NCBI GenBank assembly: GCA_019695455.1
Contig: JAEUAC010000242.1
Span: 1-23,096 of the forward strand
Direction of reading: 5' to 3'
Origin: Methylorubrum extorquens
GTDB taxonomy: Bacteria; Pseudomonadota; Alphaproteobacteria; Rhizobiales; Beijerinckiaceae
DNA length: 23,096 nt
The position numbers were made by a program, and so were the translations under genes. Position 1 is the first letter of the stretch. The number at the start of each line of letters is the position of its first letter. The notes under the pieces are model-generated. The model ran no database searches. It was not told the DNA's origin and was given only the letters and a program-made list of their open reading frames with translations. Shown here one piece after another: positions 14,111-21,326 of this stretch.

Positions 14111-14989
14111 ATGAGCGTCACGCTCTTCCACCATCCCGAGGCGGGCGAGGGGGCCTGGTCGGCCGACGACCTGATGGCCGCCCTGCGCGAGGCCGGGCTC
14201 GACCCGGCCTACCGGTCCGCCGACGAGGACGGCTGGCGGGACGGCCTCGCGGCCTGTCGCGACCTCGCCATCGTGGCGGGCGGCGACGGCACCGTGGCCC
14301 GGCTCGCGACCGCGCTGCCCGACCGGTCCGTCCCGATCGCGCTCCTGCCGACGGGGAGCGCCAACAACATCGCCCGCTCGCTCGGCGCCTTCGGGGACCT
14401 CGCGGAGCTCATCGCGACGCTGCCCGACGCGACGGAGCGGACGCTCCCCGTCGGGGCGGCCCGCGGCCGGTGGGGGTGCCGTCTGTTCGTGGAGGCCGTC
14501 GGGATCGGCGCGGTGGCCGACACGGTCGCGGCCCTGCAGGACGACGAGCTGAAGGGCGACGACAAGCGTCAGGCGGGCCGCGACGCGCTCTGCCGCACGC
14601 TGCGCGAGGCCGATCCGCTGCGGGCCGCGCCCGTGCTCGACGGCAGCCCGCTCCAGGACGACCTGCTGCTCTTCGAGGTGATGAACATCGCCATGATCGG
14701 CCCGAACCTGCCGCTGGCGCCCGGCGCACCGGCCGCCTCCGGCTTCGAGGCCGTCTGGCTGCGGGCCGAGAGGCGCGACGCCATGCTGGACTGGCTGGCG
14801 GCGGGCGGCAGCGGGCCGGACCCGCTGGACCGCCGGCCCGTGAGCCGCGTCACCGTCCAGGCGCGCGACGAGCGTCTGCGGGTCGACGACAAGGCCGTGA
14901 CCTGGGACGGGCACCACATGGACCTGCGACAGGACGGCGAGCCGCTGCGGGTCAAGATTCCCGCATCCGGCCGGGGAGGGGACCGATGA
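14111..14989 (+). CDS. Diacylglycerol-kinase-type lipid kinase
   Basis: This encodes 292 residues, the normal size for bacterial DagK/YegS/LCB-type lipid kinases. The nucleotide-binding motif is VAGGDGTV (Gly57-Gly58-Asp59-Gly60-Thr61), followed by LPTGSANNIARSLG (79-92), where most relatives have G-T-A-N instead of G-S-A-N. VEAVGIGAVADTV and a C-terminal beta domain with the DDKAVTWDG stretch complete the fold. It should phosphorylate a lipid alcohol (diacylglycerol or a long-chain base) with ATP at the inner membrane; the substrate is not certain. It overlaps the next gene by four bases (ATGA) and is preceded by an EcfG promoter, so I infer a stress-regulated lipid pair. Confidence 0.88.
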   Translation: MSVTLFHHPEAGEGAWSADDLMAALREAGLDPAYRSADEDGWRDGLAACRDLAIVAGGDGTVARLATALPDRSVPIALLPTGSANNIARSLGAFGDLAELIATLPDATERTLPVGAARGRWGCRLFVEAVGIGAVADTVAALQDDELKGDDKRQAGRDALCRTLREADPLRAAPVLDGSPLQDDLLLFEVMNIAMIGPNLPLAPGAPAASGFEAVWLRAERRDAMLDWLAAGGSGPDPLDRRPVSRVTVQARDERLRVDDKAVTWDGHHMDLRQDGEPLRVKIPASGRGGDR

Positions 14990-15822
14990 GCGGACCGGCG
15001 CCGATCCCCGATGCCGAGCTCGAGGCCATGGAGCGGGTCGCGGTCGACCTCGCCCGGTTGGCCGGGGCCGAGATCCAGGGTGCGCTCGGGCGCACGCTCG
15101 CCGTCCGCTACAAGGGGGCGGACGCGGAGACGGTCTCCTTCCGCGATCCCGTGTCCGAGGTCGACCAGCGCGCCGAGGCCCTGATCCGCGATCGCCTGGC
15201 CGAGCTCTACCCGCGCCACGGCATCCTCGGCGAGGAATACGACGAGAAGCCGGGCGACCCCGACGCCTGCGTCTGGGCCGTCGATCCGGTCGACGGAACG
15301 GCCAACTTCATCAACGGCTTCCCGCTCTTCGCGGCCTGCATCGGGATCGTGCATCGCGGCGTGCCGGTGGCGGGGGCGATCTGGTGCTCGACGAGCCACG
15401 CCCTGCGGCCGGGCACCTACCACGCCCGACGCGGCGGGACGCTCCGCTTCGACGACGAGCGTCTCGAGCGGGTCGCGAACCCGGCCATCCGCCGCCGCCT
15501 CGCGGGCGAGCCGGACGTCGCGGCGGCGAGCGGCGCCTTCGACGCCCGCAAGACGGGATCGGCCGCGATCGAATGCGCCTTCGTGGCGGCCGGCCTTCTC
15601 TCCGTGGCGCGGTTCGCGGCGCCCAACCCCTGGGACGTGGCGGCGGGCATCGTGCTCGTGGAGGCCGCGGGCGGCCGGGCCCTGACGCGCCGGACGGACG
15701 CGGCGGACTGGGCGCCGTTCGAGACCTTCGCGCCCGACGCCGGCGACCGCCTGAACGCCTGGCGGCAGCCGCTGCTCCTCGGACATCCCGACGATCTCGC
15801 GACCTACACGGCACCGAGCTGA
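14986..15822 (+). CDS. Inositol monophosphatase family protein
   Basis: This encodes 278 residues. Metal-binding motifs of the family are all visible: Glu83 and Glu84 in LGEEYDE, VDPVDGTANFINGFP (Asp100, Asp103, Gly104, Thr105) and NPWDVAAGIVLVEAAGG (Trp216, Asp217). DPVSEVDQRAE near the N-terminus is the substrate-side motif. Members remove phosphate from inositol phosphate, histidinol phosphate, adenosine bisphosphate or fructose bisphosphate with magnesium. The neighbourhood (a lipid kinase, with which it overlaps by ATGA, and a downstream glycolipid-type glycosyltransferase) favours a sugar- or polyol-phosphate from lipid metabolism. It could also be a HisN-type histidinol-phosphatase, but the other his gene is 5 kb away. 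The ribosome binding site is GGGAGGGG. Confidence 0.92.
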   Translation: MSGPAPIPDAELEAMERVAVDLARLAGAEIQGALGRTLAVRYKGADAETVSFRDPVSEVDQRAEALIRDRLAELYPRHGILGEEYDEKPGDPDACVWAVDPVDGTANFINGFPLFAACIGIVHRGVPVAGAIWCSTSHALRPGTYHARRGGTLRFDDERLERVANPAIRRRLAGEPDVAAASGAFDARKTGSAAIECAFVAAGLLSVARFAAPNPWDVAAGIVLVEAAGGRALTRRTDAADWAPFETFAPDAGDRLNAWRQPLLLGHPDDLATYTAPS

Positions 15823-15824
15823 CG

Positions 15825-15842
15825 CGGCCCGGGGCCGGGCCG
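15825..15842. terminator. Hairpin after the phosphatase gene, possible terminator
   Basis: CGGCCCGG and CCGGGCCG are perfect eight-base arms two bases apart, two bases after the stop at 15822. In RNA seven pairs could form around a four-base loop. No T-run follows, so a terminator role is tentative. Confidence 0.35.
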
Positions 15843-15898
15843 GATCAGAAGGCCGGGCGATTGTCACGTATCTGCAACGCTTTGCGGCATCGTGCTCC

Positions 15899-15926
15899 TT
15901 GCCGGGTCGACCGTTCCCGCGCTAGC
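15899..15926 (+). promoter_or_regulatory. Candidate promoter of the glycosyltransferase gene
   Basis: TTGCCG (15899-15904) and GCTAGC (15921-15926) are 16 bases apart, fitting the alphaproteobacterial TTGNCG / GCTANNNC style. The perfect 12-base palindrome CCACGATCGTGG (15930-15941) lies just downstream, where a repressor could block initiation. Confidence 0.35.
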
Positions 15927-15955
15927 GATCCACGATCGTGGGGGCGGAGACGGGC

Positions 15956-17110
15956 ATGGCGTTGGCGGTGGTGGCAGGAGCGGCGGCGCTCCTCGCGGTG
16001 ATCGTCAACCTGATCAGCCTGATGGTGGCGCTCGTCCGGATCAGCCCGCCCAAGACGCTGCGGGCCGTGCCGCCCGGCTCGACGCCCGTGAGCCTCGTCC
16101 GTCCGGTCTGCGGGATCGAGCAGTTCAGCGAGGAAACGCTGCGGGCCGGCTTCGTGCTCGACTATCCCGACTACGAGATCATCTTCTGCGTGGCCCGCGG
16201 CACCGACCCGATCCTGCCCCTCGTCCGTCGCCTGATGGCGGAATACCCGGCCATCCCGTCGCAGGTCATCGTCGGCGACGAGCCCTGCAGCGAGAACCCG
16301 AAGCTGAACAACTGCGTCCGCGGCTGGGACGCGGCGCGGCACGACTGGGTGATCCTGGCCGATTCGAACGTGCTGATGCCGCGCGACTACATCCAGCGGC
16401 TCCAGGCGAGCTGGCGGCCCGACACCGGGCTCGTCTGCTCGACCCCGGCCGGCGCCCGTCCCTCGGGCTTCTGGTCCGAGGTCGAATGCGCGTTCCTCAA
16501 CTCGCTCCAGGCGCGGTGGCAATATGCGGGCGAGGCGCTCGGGCTCGGCTTCGCCCAGGGCAAGAGCATGCTGTGGAAGAAGAGCTTCCTCGACGCCCGG
16601 GGCGGCATCCGTGTGCTCGGGCGCGAGATCGCGGAGGACGCCGCCTCGACGAAGCTCGTCCGGGCGGCGGGCCTGCACGTCCATCTCGTGGACGCGCCCT
16701 TCCAGCAGCCGCTCGGGGACCGCACGGCCGCCGAGGTCTGGTCGCGGCAGTTCCGCTGGGCGCGCCTGCGCCGGGTGACGTTCCCGCTCTTCTTCGCGCC
16801 CGAGCTGTTCTCGGGCGGCGTCCTGCCGATGCTGCTCGCCGGGATCGCCGCCGCGCTCGCGGGCTGGTCCGTGGCCGGGGCCGTCGCCGCGACGGCGCTG
16901 CTCTGGTACGGGCCGGAGACGGTGCTGGCCTGGCGCTGCGGCTGGCCGCTCTCCTGGCGCACGCCGATCACGTTCCTCGTCCGCGACGCCCTGATCGTGC
17001 CGATGTGGACCTACGCCTGGATCGGCGAGGACATCGTCTGGCGCGGCAACCCGATGTCGGTGCGCACCAAGGGAGCCGGCCCGGTCCCGGCCGACACCCC
17101 GGCGACCTGA
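15956..17110 (+). CDS. Family-21 glycosyltransferase (ceramide glucosyltransferase type)
   Basis: This encodes 384 residues. An N-terminal membrane helix spans about 3-28, and two or three further hydrophobic segments follow residue 275, so the catalytic domain sits on the cytosolic face of the inner membrane. Motifs follow the GT21 order: LVRPVCGIE, FCVARGTDP, LADSNVLMP (Asp136), GKSMLWKKS, EDAASTKLV (Glu227, Asp228) and RQFRWARLR (Gln265 to Trp268, the QxxRW signature). Relatives transfer a sugar from a nucleotide donor to ceramide or a related lipid. ATG 15956 is preferred over GTG 15938 because GGAG lies six bases before it. The enzyme follows the lipid-kinase/phosphatase pair but has its own promoter-like sequence. 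Confidence 0.9.
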   Translation: MALAVVAGAAALLAVIVNLISLMVALVRISPPKTLRAVPPGSTPVSLVRPVCGIEQFSEETLRAGFVLDYPDYEIIFCVARGTDPILPLVRRLMAEYPAIPSQVIVGDEPCSENPKLNNCVRGWDAARHDWVILADSNVLMPRDYIQRLQASWRPDTGLVCSTPAGARPSGFWSEVECAFLNSLQARWQYAGEALGLGFAQGKSMLWKKSFLDARGGIRVLGREIAEDAASTKLVRAAGLHVHLVDAPFQQPLGDRTAAEVWSRQFRWARLRRVTFPLFFAPELFSGGVLPMLLAGIAAALAGWSVAGAVAATALLWYGPETVLAWRCGWPLSWRTPITFLVRDALIVPMWTYAWIGEDIVWRGNPMSVRTKGAGPVPADTPAT

Positions 17111-17117
17111 CCCGGCC

Positions 17118-17579
17118 CTAGATCAGGGTCGCGTCGCCCGGCTCCGCCGTCTCGGCTGCGGAGGCGCGCGGCTTGCGGCGTCCCCGGGGCGCCGGCGCCT
17201 GGGCGGCGGGCTCCTCGGGGGATGCGACGGCGGCAGGCGCCCGACGGCGCGTCGTCTTCCGGGCGGGGGCGGCCTCGGCCGACGCCGGCCCGAACTGCTC
17301 CGTCCAGGCCGCCATGGCCCCGTCGATGCCGTCCGCGAGCAGGCGCGTCGCCGCGATGCGCGAATCGCGCGGCTCCGGATCGGCCGCGTCCGTCTCCGGC
17401 TCCGCACGCCGCAGCACGGCCAGGGCGGCGTTCATCCCGGCGAGCACCGTCTCCGACAGGACGGCCCGGCCCTCCGGGGTGCTCATCAGTTCCTCGATGG
17501 GCTGGGCCTTGCGCAGCGCCTTCGCCAGCTTGAAGCCGCCGAGTTCCTTCGGCAGCTTCGTCTTCTCGGCCTTGGCCAT
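17118..17579 (-). CDS. Hypothetical protein with a basic Ala/Pro/Arg-rich tail
   Basis: This encodes 153 residues. Residues 1-90 look helical and folded (MAKAEKTKLPKELGGFKLAKALRK, then PIEELMSTPEGRAVLSETVLAGMNAAL); from about 100 the chain is Ala/Pro-rich with basic clusters (KTTRRRAP, RGRRKPRAS), like a histone-H1-type tail. This suggests interaction with nucleic acid or an acidic partner, but no domain is recognised. The start at 17579 fits the TACAAT -10 at 17620-17625; a longer reading from 17642 would begin upstream of that promoter. It ends seven bases from the convergent glycosyltransferase gene. Confidence 0.65.
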   Translation of the reverse strand: MAKAEKTKLPKELGGFKLAKALRKAQPIEELMSTPEGRAVLSETVLAGMNAALAVLRRAEPETDAADPEPRDSRIAATRLLADGIDGAMAAWTEQFGPASAEAAPARKTTRRRAPAAVASPEEPAAQAPAPRGRRKPRASAAETAEPGDATLI

Positions 17580-17619
17580 CGTCGATCCCGTACGACGTGT
17601 CACGGCACGCCCTGAAGTC

Positions 17620-17652
17620 ATTGTAGCGGGCTTCCATGACACCGATGTGTCA
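17620..17652 (-). promoter_or_regulatory. Promoter -10 with an operator-like inverted repeat
   Basis: On the minus strand TACAAT (17625-17620) matches the -10 consensus at five of six positions, with no recognisable -35. Where the -35 should be lies the perfect inverted repeat TGACAC-CGAT-GTGTCA (17637-17652). A third GTGTCA half-site lies at 17597-17602 in the leader. This layout suits an activator- or repressor-controlled promoter for the gene at 17579. Confidence 0.5.
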
Positions 17653-17692
17653 GCCGAGCGTTAATTCGGACGCGCGACCGGGCCGATCCGGT

Positions 17693-18799
17693 TCAGCGAC
17701 CGCCCCAGACCTCGTCGGCCACCTCCACGATGGTCGAAAGCTTGGTCCATTGCTCGTCCTCGGCCAGCGTGTTGCCTTCCTCCGTGGAGGCGAAGCCGCA
17801 TTGGGGCGACAGGCAGAGCTGATCGAGAGGCGCGAAGCGGGCCGCCTCCTCGATGCGCCGGCGGATGTCGTCCTTGGCTTCCAGCGTCCCGGTCTTCGAC
17901 GTGACGAGGCCGAGCACCACGGACTTGCCCGGCGGCAGGAAGCGGAGGGGCTCGAAGCCGCCGGCCCGGTCCGTGTCCCATTCCATGAAGTAGCCGTCGA
18001 CCGGCATCGCGTTGAACAGGAGGTCGGCGATCGGCTCGTAGCCGCCTGACGCGATGAAGGTCGAGCGGAAGTTGCCGCGGCACAGGTGCATCGTGACCGC
18101 GAGGTCCGCCGGCTTGTCGGCGAGCGCGGTCCGCACCATGCCGGCGTAGATCTCGCCCTGCTTCTCGGGATCGTCGCCGCGGGCGGCGAGCATCGCCCGC
18201 TGCTCGGGATCGCAGAGATAGGCGAAGGAGATGTCGTCGAGCTGCAGGTAGCGGCAGCCCGCGTCGTAGAAGGCCCGCACGGCCTTGGCGTAGGCCGCGC
18301 CGAGATCGGCGTAGTACGCCTCCATGTCGGGATAGAGCCCCGCGTTGATCATGCCGCGGCCGGACCGGTAGTGCAGCATGCTGGGGCCGGGAATGGTCAT
18401 CTTGGCGACCCGGTCCGTGTTCGCGGCCAGGAAGCGGAAGTGCTCGATCATCGGGTGGCCCGAGAACCCGATCTTGCCGGTCACCCGCAGGCCCTTCGGC
18501 TTCAGTTGCACGCCCTGGAACTGGACGCCCTGGTCGAGCCAGACGCCCGTGACGCCGTCGAGATGCTCGAGGAAGTCGTAATGCCAGAAGGCCCGCCGGA
18601 ACTCGCCGTCCGTCACGGCCTTGAGGCCGATCGCCTCCTGGCGGCGGATCAGCTTGACGATCTCGGCATCCTCGACGGCCGCGAGCGCGGCGTCGTCGAT
18701 GGTGCCGGCGTCGCGCGCCTCGCGCGCGGCCTTCAGGGGCGCCGTGCGCAGAAGGCTGCCGACCATGTCGGCCCGGAAAGGCGGCGTCCTGCGCTGCAC
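17693..18799 (-). CDS. MetE C-terminal-domain-like methyltransferase
   Basis: This encodes 368 residues, about half of full-length MetE, matching the stand-alone cobalamin-independent methionine-synthase-like proteins (YxjG/YxjH type). The zinc ligands of the MetE catalytic domain are all present: His and Cys in TMHLCRGN, Glu in YFMEWD and Cys in SPQCGF. Other matches are GLKAVTDGEFRR, FWHYDFLEHLDG and TIPGPSMLHY. Such proteins transfer a methyl group to a thiol, probably homocysteine; since the N-terminal folate-binding half is missing, the methyl donor may not be the polyglutamylated folate. The start is GTG 18799, with GGAGGAG six bases upstream. Confidence 0.92.
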   Translation of the reverse strand: MQRRTPPFRADMVGSLLRTAPLKAAREARDAGTIDDAALAAVEDAEIVKLIRRQEAIGLKAVTDGEFRRAFWHYDFLEHLDGVTGVWLDQGVQFQGVQLKPKGLRVTGKIGFSGHPMIEHFRFLAANTDRVAKMTIPGPSMLHYRSGRGMINAGLYPDMEAYYADLGAAYAKAVRAFYDAGCRYLQLDDISFAYLCDPEQRAMLAARGDDPEKQGEIYAGMVRTALADKPADLAVTMHLCRGNFRSTFIASGGYEPIADLLFNAMPVDGYFMEWDTDRAGGFEPLRFLPPGKSVVLGLVTSKTGTLEAKDDIRRRIEEAARFAPLDQLCLSPQCGFASTEEGNTLAEDEQWTKLSTIVEVADEVWGGR

Positions 18800-18918
18800 G
18801 GCGATCTCCTCCACCCGCGTTCGGTGCGGTTGCCGGCGTTCTAGCCGGGCCCTCGTGGCGGTGGAAGCGGGCCGGTCGCGCGATCCGCCCTCACGGCGCG
18901 CATGCTGCCGGACATGCA

Positions 18919-18949
18919 CATGGCCCGGACGTCGGAACGCCGGGCCATG
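18919..18949. repeat. Strong perfect inverted repeat in an intergenic region
   Basis: CATGGCCCGG (18919-18928) and CCGGGCCATG (18940-18949) are perfect ten-base arms around 11 bases, with three more possible pairs (CGT/ACG) in the loop. It lies between the MucR-like gene and the MetE-like gene, neither of which explains it. No T-run follows on either strand. Confidence 0.5.
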
Positions 18950-18975
18950 GGTCGGGAGCGTCGATGGGGCCGGGC

Positions 18976-18990
18976 GGGGGCGACGCCCCC
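18976..18990 (-). terminator. Short GC hairpin downstream of the MucR-like gene
   Basis: GGGGGC-GAC-GCCCCC is a perfect six-base-pair stem starting 17 bases after the minus-strand stop at 19007. Together with the larger repeat at 18919-18949 it may end that transcript; there is no T-run. Confidence 0.35.
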
Positions 18991-19006
18991 GGCGACCGGA
19001 TCGCGA

Positions 19007-19510
19007 TCAGGTCGCGGCGGGCACCCGCGGCGGGCGGCCGCGGCGCTTCGGGGCGGCCGGCGCATCCGAGGTGGCGGCGGCCGCCTCCTCGTCGTCCGGG
19101 CGCTTCCGGCGCTGCTGGCCCAGGCCCAGCGCCTTGGCGAGCTCGGAGCGCTGCTTGGCGTAGTTCGGCGCAACCATCGGGTAGTCCTTCGCCAGCCCCC
19201 ACTTCTCGCGATATTCGGCCGGGGACAGGCCGCGTCCGGACAGGTGGCGCTTCAGCGACTTGTAGCGGCGACCGTCTTCCAGCGAGATGAGATAGTCCGG
19301 CGTGATCGTCTTCTTGATCGGCATCATGGGGACGGGCTTCTCCGGCTCCGCCACCTTCTTCTCGTCGAGCCCCCTCAGGGCGGCGTGCACGGCCGCGATC
19401 ATCTCCGGCAACTCGGCCGTCGCCACCTTGTTGTTGGCCACGTAGGCGGACACGATGTCACTGGTCAGTTCGACGAGTTCTTGGTTCTGAGGCTCTGCGC
19501 CGGTTTCCAT
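19007..19510 (-). CDS. MucR/Ros-family transcriptional regulator lacking zinc ligands
   Basis: This encodes 167 residues from ATG 19510 (19522 and 19555 are also in frame; none has a clear ribosome binding site, and 19555 lies inside an operator-like repeat). The N-terminal oligomerisation part (ELTSDIVSAYVANN, PEMIAAVHAAL) and the DNA-binding core (TPDYLISLEDGRRYKSLKRHL, then AEYREKWGLAKDYPMVAPNYA) are typical of MucR/Ros. The first zinc cysteine is Ser76, the second position is Asp79, His89 remains and the second histidine is lost, so zinc is probably not bound, as in known zinc-less family members. The tail ends with KRRGRPPR, an AT-hook-like GRP core. MucR proteins silence AT-rich promoters for exopolysaccharide, motility and cell-cycle genes. 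Confidence 0.9.
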   Translation of the reverse strand: METGAEPQNQELVELTSDIVSAYVANNKVATAELPEMIAAVHAALRGLDEKKVAEPEKPVPMMPIKKTITPDYLISLEDGRRYKSLKRHLSGRGLSPAEYREKWGLAKDYPMVAPNYAKQRSELAKALGLGQQRRKRPDDEEAAAATSDAPAAPKRRGRPPRVPAAT

Positions 19511-19550
19511 CTTTGGACTCATTTCGGTTTGGATCGATGTGGGGCTAAAA

Positions 19551-19573
19551 TGCATCTTTGCGTGTTAGATGCA
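19551..19573. promoter_or_regulatory. Operator-like inverted repeat in the MucR-like gene's promoter region
   Basis: TGCATCT (19551-19557) and AGATGCA (19567-19573) are perfect seven-base arms nine bases apart, in a 100-base stretch (19541-19640) that I count at 47% GC against roughly 70% around it. It is 41 bases upstream of the chosen start and covers the ATG at 19555. Autoregulation by the MucR-like protein is the simplest reading. Confidence 0.5.
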
Positions 19574-19855
19574 AGACGTAACGGGATGCTTTCTGACGAG
19601 ATCTGGTGAAAAATCAACCCTGGTCAGTAGAAAGCGTAGCCGCAGCCTCGTTGTCCGCTTCCATCTAGCCGCAGACCTCTCCCGAACACTATGCGGGGAT
19701 GGAGCGCAGGGCGTGCCGGCGGGACCTTGCAGCCGCCCTCCGCCGGCTTCGCGCCGGACTGCACCTTCGCGTCGCGCGAGCGCACGCTCTCTCGCCGCCG
19801 CCGACGGGATGCCTTAAGGTCGTTCCAAAGAGCAACGCACGCGGGGAGGGTCGCC
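19574..19855. other. Gene-free region upstream of glcD, 282 bases
   Basis: The first 100 bases are unusually AT-rich, then GC content rises again. I see no convincing protein: the minus-strand frame 19624-19863 has no family resemblance and overlaps the glcD start. CCTTAAGG (19812-19819) is an eight-base palindrome 36 bases before the glcD GTG. No clear sigma-70 or EcfG promoter for glcD is visible. Confidence 0.5.
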
Positions 19856-21289
19856 GTGACCATCGCTTTTCCTGAACCCGACGAGTCCGTTCTTGCGCGC
19901 CGCGAGGCGATTCGGGCGAAGCTCGCGGAGATCGTGCATCCCGAGGCCCTGATCGTCTCCGAGGACGAGCGCCGCGCCTACGAGACGGACGGGCTCACGG
20001 CCTATCGCCAGATGCCGCTCGCCGTGGTGCTGCCCTCCTCGACGGAGGAGGTCTCGGCGATCATGAGGGTCTGCCACGCCGAGGGCGTGAAGGTGGTGGC
20101 GCGCGGCGCCGGCACCTCGCTCGCCGGCGGCGCCATCCCGCAGCCGGACGCGGTGGTGCTCGGCGTGGCCAAGATGGCCCGGATCCTCGCCGTCGACTTC
20201 GACAACCGGACGGCGCGGGTCGAAGCGGGGATCACCAACCTCGCGATCTCGGCCGCGGTCTCGCACGAGGGGTTCTTCTACGCGCCCGATCCGTCGAGCC
20301 AGCTCGCCTGCACGATCGCGGGCAACATCGCCATGAACTCGGGCGGCGCGCATTGCCTGAAATACGGCGTGACGGTGAACAACGTGCTCGGCGTCACGAT
20401 GGTCCTCGTCGACGGCACCGTGGTCGAGCTCGGCGGCCAGCACCTGGACGCGGAGGGCCTCGACCTGCTCGCGCTCGTGGTCGGCTCGGAGGGGCAGCTC
20501 GGCATCGTCACGGAGGCGACCGTGCGGATCCTGAGGGCGGCCGAGGGCGCGCGCCCCGCGCTTCTCGGCTTTCCGAGCGCGGAGGCGGCGGGCGCCTGCG
20601 TCGCCGACATCATCGGCGAGGGCCTGCTGCCGGTCGCGCTCGAATACATGGACAAGGTCGCCATCGAGATCACGGAAGGCTTCGCCAAGGCCGGCTACCC
20701 GCTCGACGTCGAGGCGATGCTGATCGCCGAGGTGGAGGGATGCGACGCGGACATCGACGAGCAGCTTCGGCGCATCGTCGCCATCGCGGAGCGCCACGGC
20801 GTCACGACCGTCAGGGTCTCGGCCTCCGAGGCCGAGAGCGCCGCGATCTGGAAGGGCCGCAAGGCCGCCTTCGGCGCGACGGGGCGGATCTCGGACTACA
20901 TCTGCATGGACGGCACCATCCCGACCGGCCAGCTCCCGCTCGTGCTGCGCCGCATCGACGAGATCGTGCGGCGGGAGGGCCTGCGCTGCGCCAACGTCTT
21001 CCATGCGGGCGACGGCAACCTGCACCCGCTGATCCTGTTCGACATCAACAAGCCGGGCGCGATGGAGAAGGCGGAGCGGGCGGGCGAGCACATCCTGAAG
21101 CTCTGCGTCGAGGTCGGCGGGTGCCTCACGGGCGAGCACGGCGTCGGCATCGAGAAGCGCGACCTCATGACCTATCAGTTCAACCGGGCCGACCTGCACC
21201 AGCAGATGCGCGTCCGGGCGGCGTTCGATCCCGGGTGGCTCCTGAACCCGGCCAAGGTCTTCCCGCTCCAGGGGCGGATCGCGGCGTGA
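19856..21289 (+). CDS. glcD: Glycolate oxidase FAD-linked subunit
   Basis: GlcD is the FAD-binding catalytic subunit of glycolate oxidase, which oxidises glycolate (or D-lactate) to glyoxylate and passes electrons through GlcF to the membrane chain. The 477-residue length is close to the usual 480-500. The FAD-binding PCMH domain shows LAVVLPSSTEEVSAIM, ARGAGTSLAGGAIP, GNIAMNSGGAHCLKYG and VGSEGQLGIVTEATV; the C-terminal oxidase part shows NVFHAGDGNLHPLI and GGCLTGEHGVGIEKRD. The start is GTG 19856, with GGGGAGGG seven bases upstream; the frame extends further upstream but without protein-like sequence. glcE follows after 37 bases. Confidence 0.96.
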   Translation: MTIAFPEPDESVLARREAIRAKLAEIVHPEALIVSEDERRAYETDGLTAYRQMPLAVVLPSSTEEVSAIMRVCHAEGVKVVARGAGTSLAGGAIPQPDAVVLGVAKMARILAVDFDNRTARVEAGITNLAISAAVSHEGFFYAPDPSSQLACTIAGNIAMNSGGAHCLKYGVTVNNVLGVTMVLVDGTVVELGGQHLDAEGLDLLALVVGSEGQLGIVTEATVRILRAAEGARPALLGFPSAEAAGACVADIIGEGLLPVALEYMDKVAIEITEGFAKAGYPLDVEAMLIAEVEGCDADIDEQLRRIVAIAERHGVTTVRVSASEAESAAIWKGRKAAFGATGRISDYICMDGTIPTGQLPLVLRRIDEIVRREGLRCANVFHAGDGNLHPLILFDINKPGAMEKAERAGEHILKLCVEVGGCLTGEHGVGIEKRDLMTYQFNRADLHQQMRVRAAFDPGWLLNPAKVFPLQGRIAA

Positions 21290-21326
21290 GCGGCGCCGGC
21301 CCCTCCCGCCTGCGGCGCCGTCGGCG

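Noticed and set aside
19624..19863. A 79-codon minus-strand frame in the glcD upstream region
   Set aside because: No ribosome binding site, no recognisable protein features, and it overlaps the glcD start.
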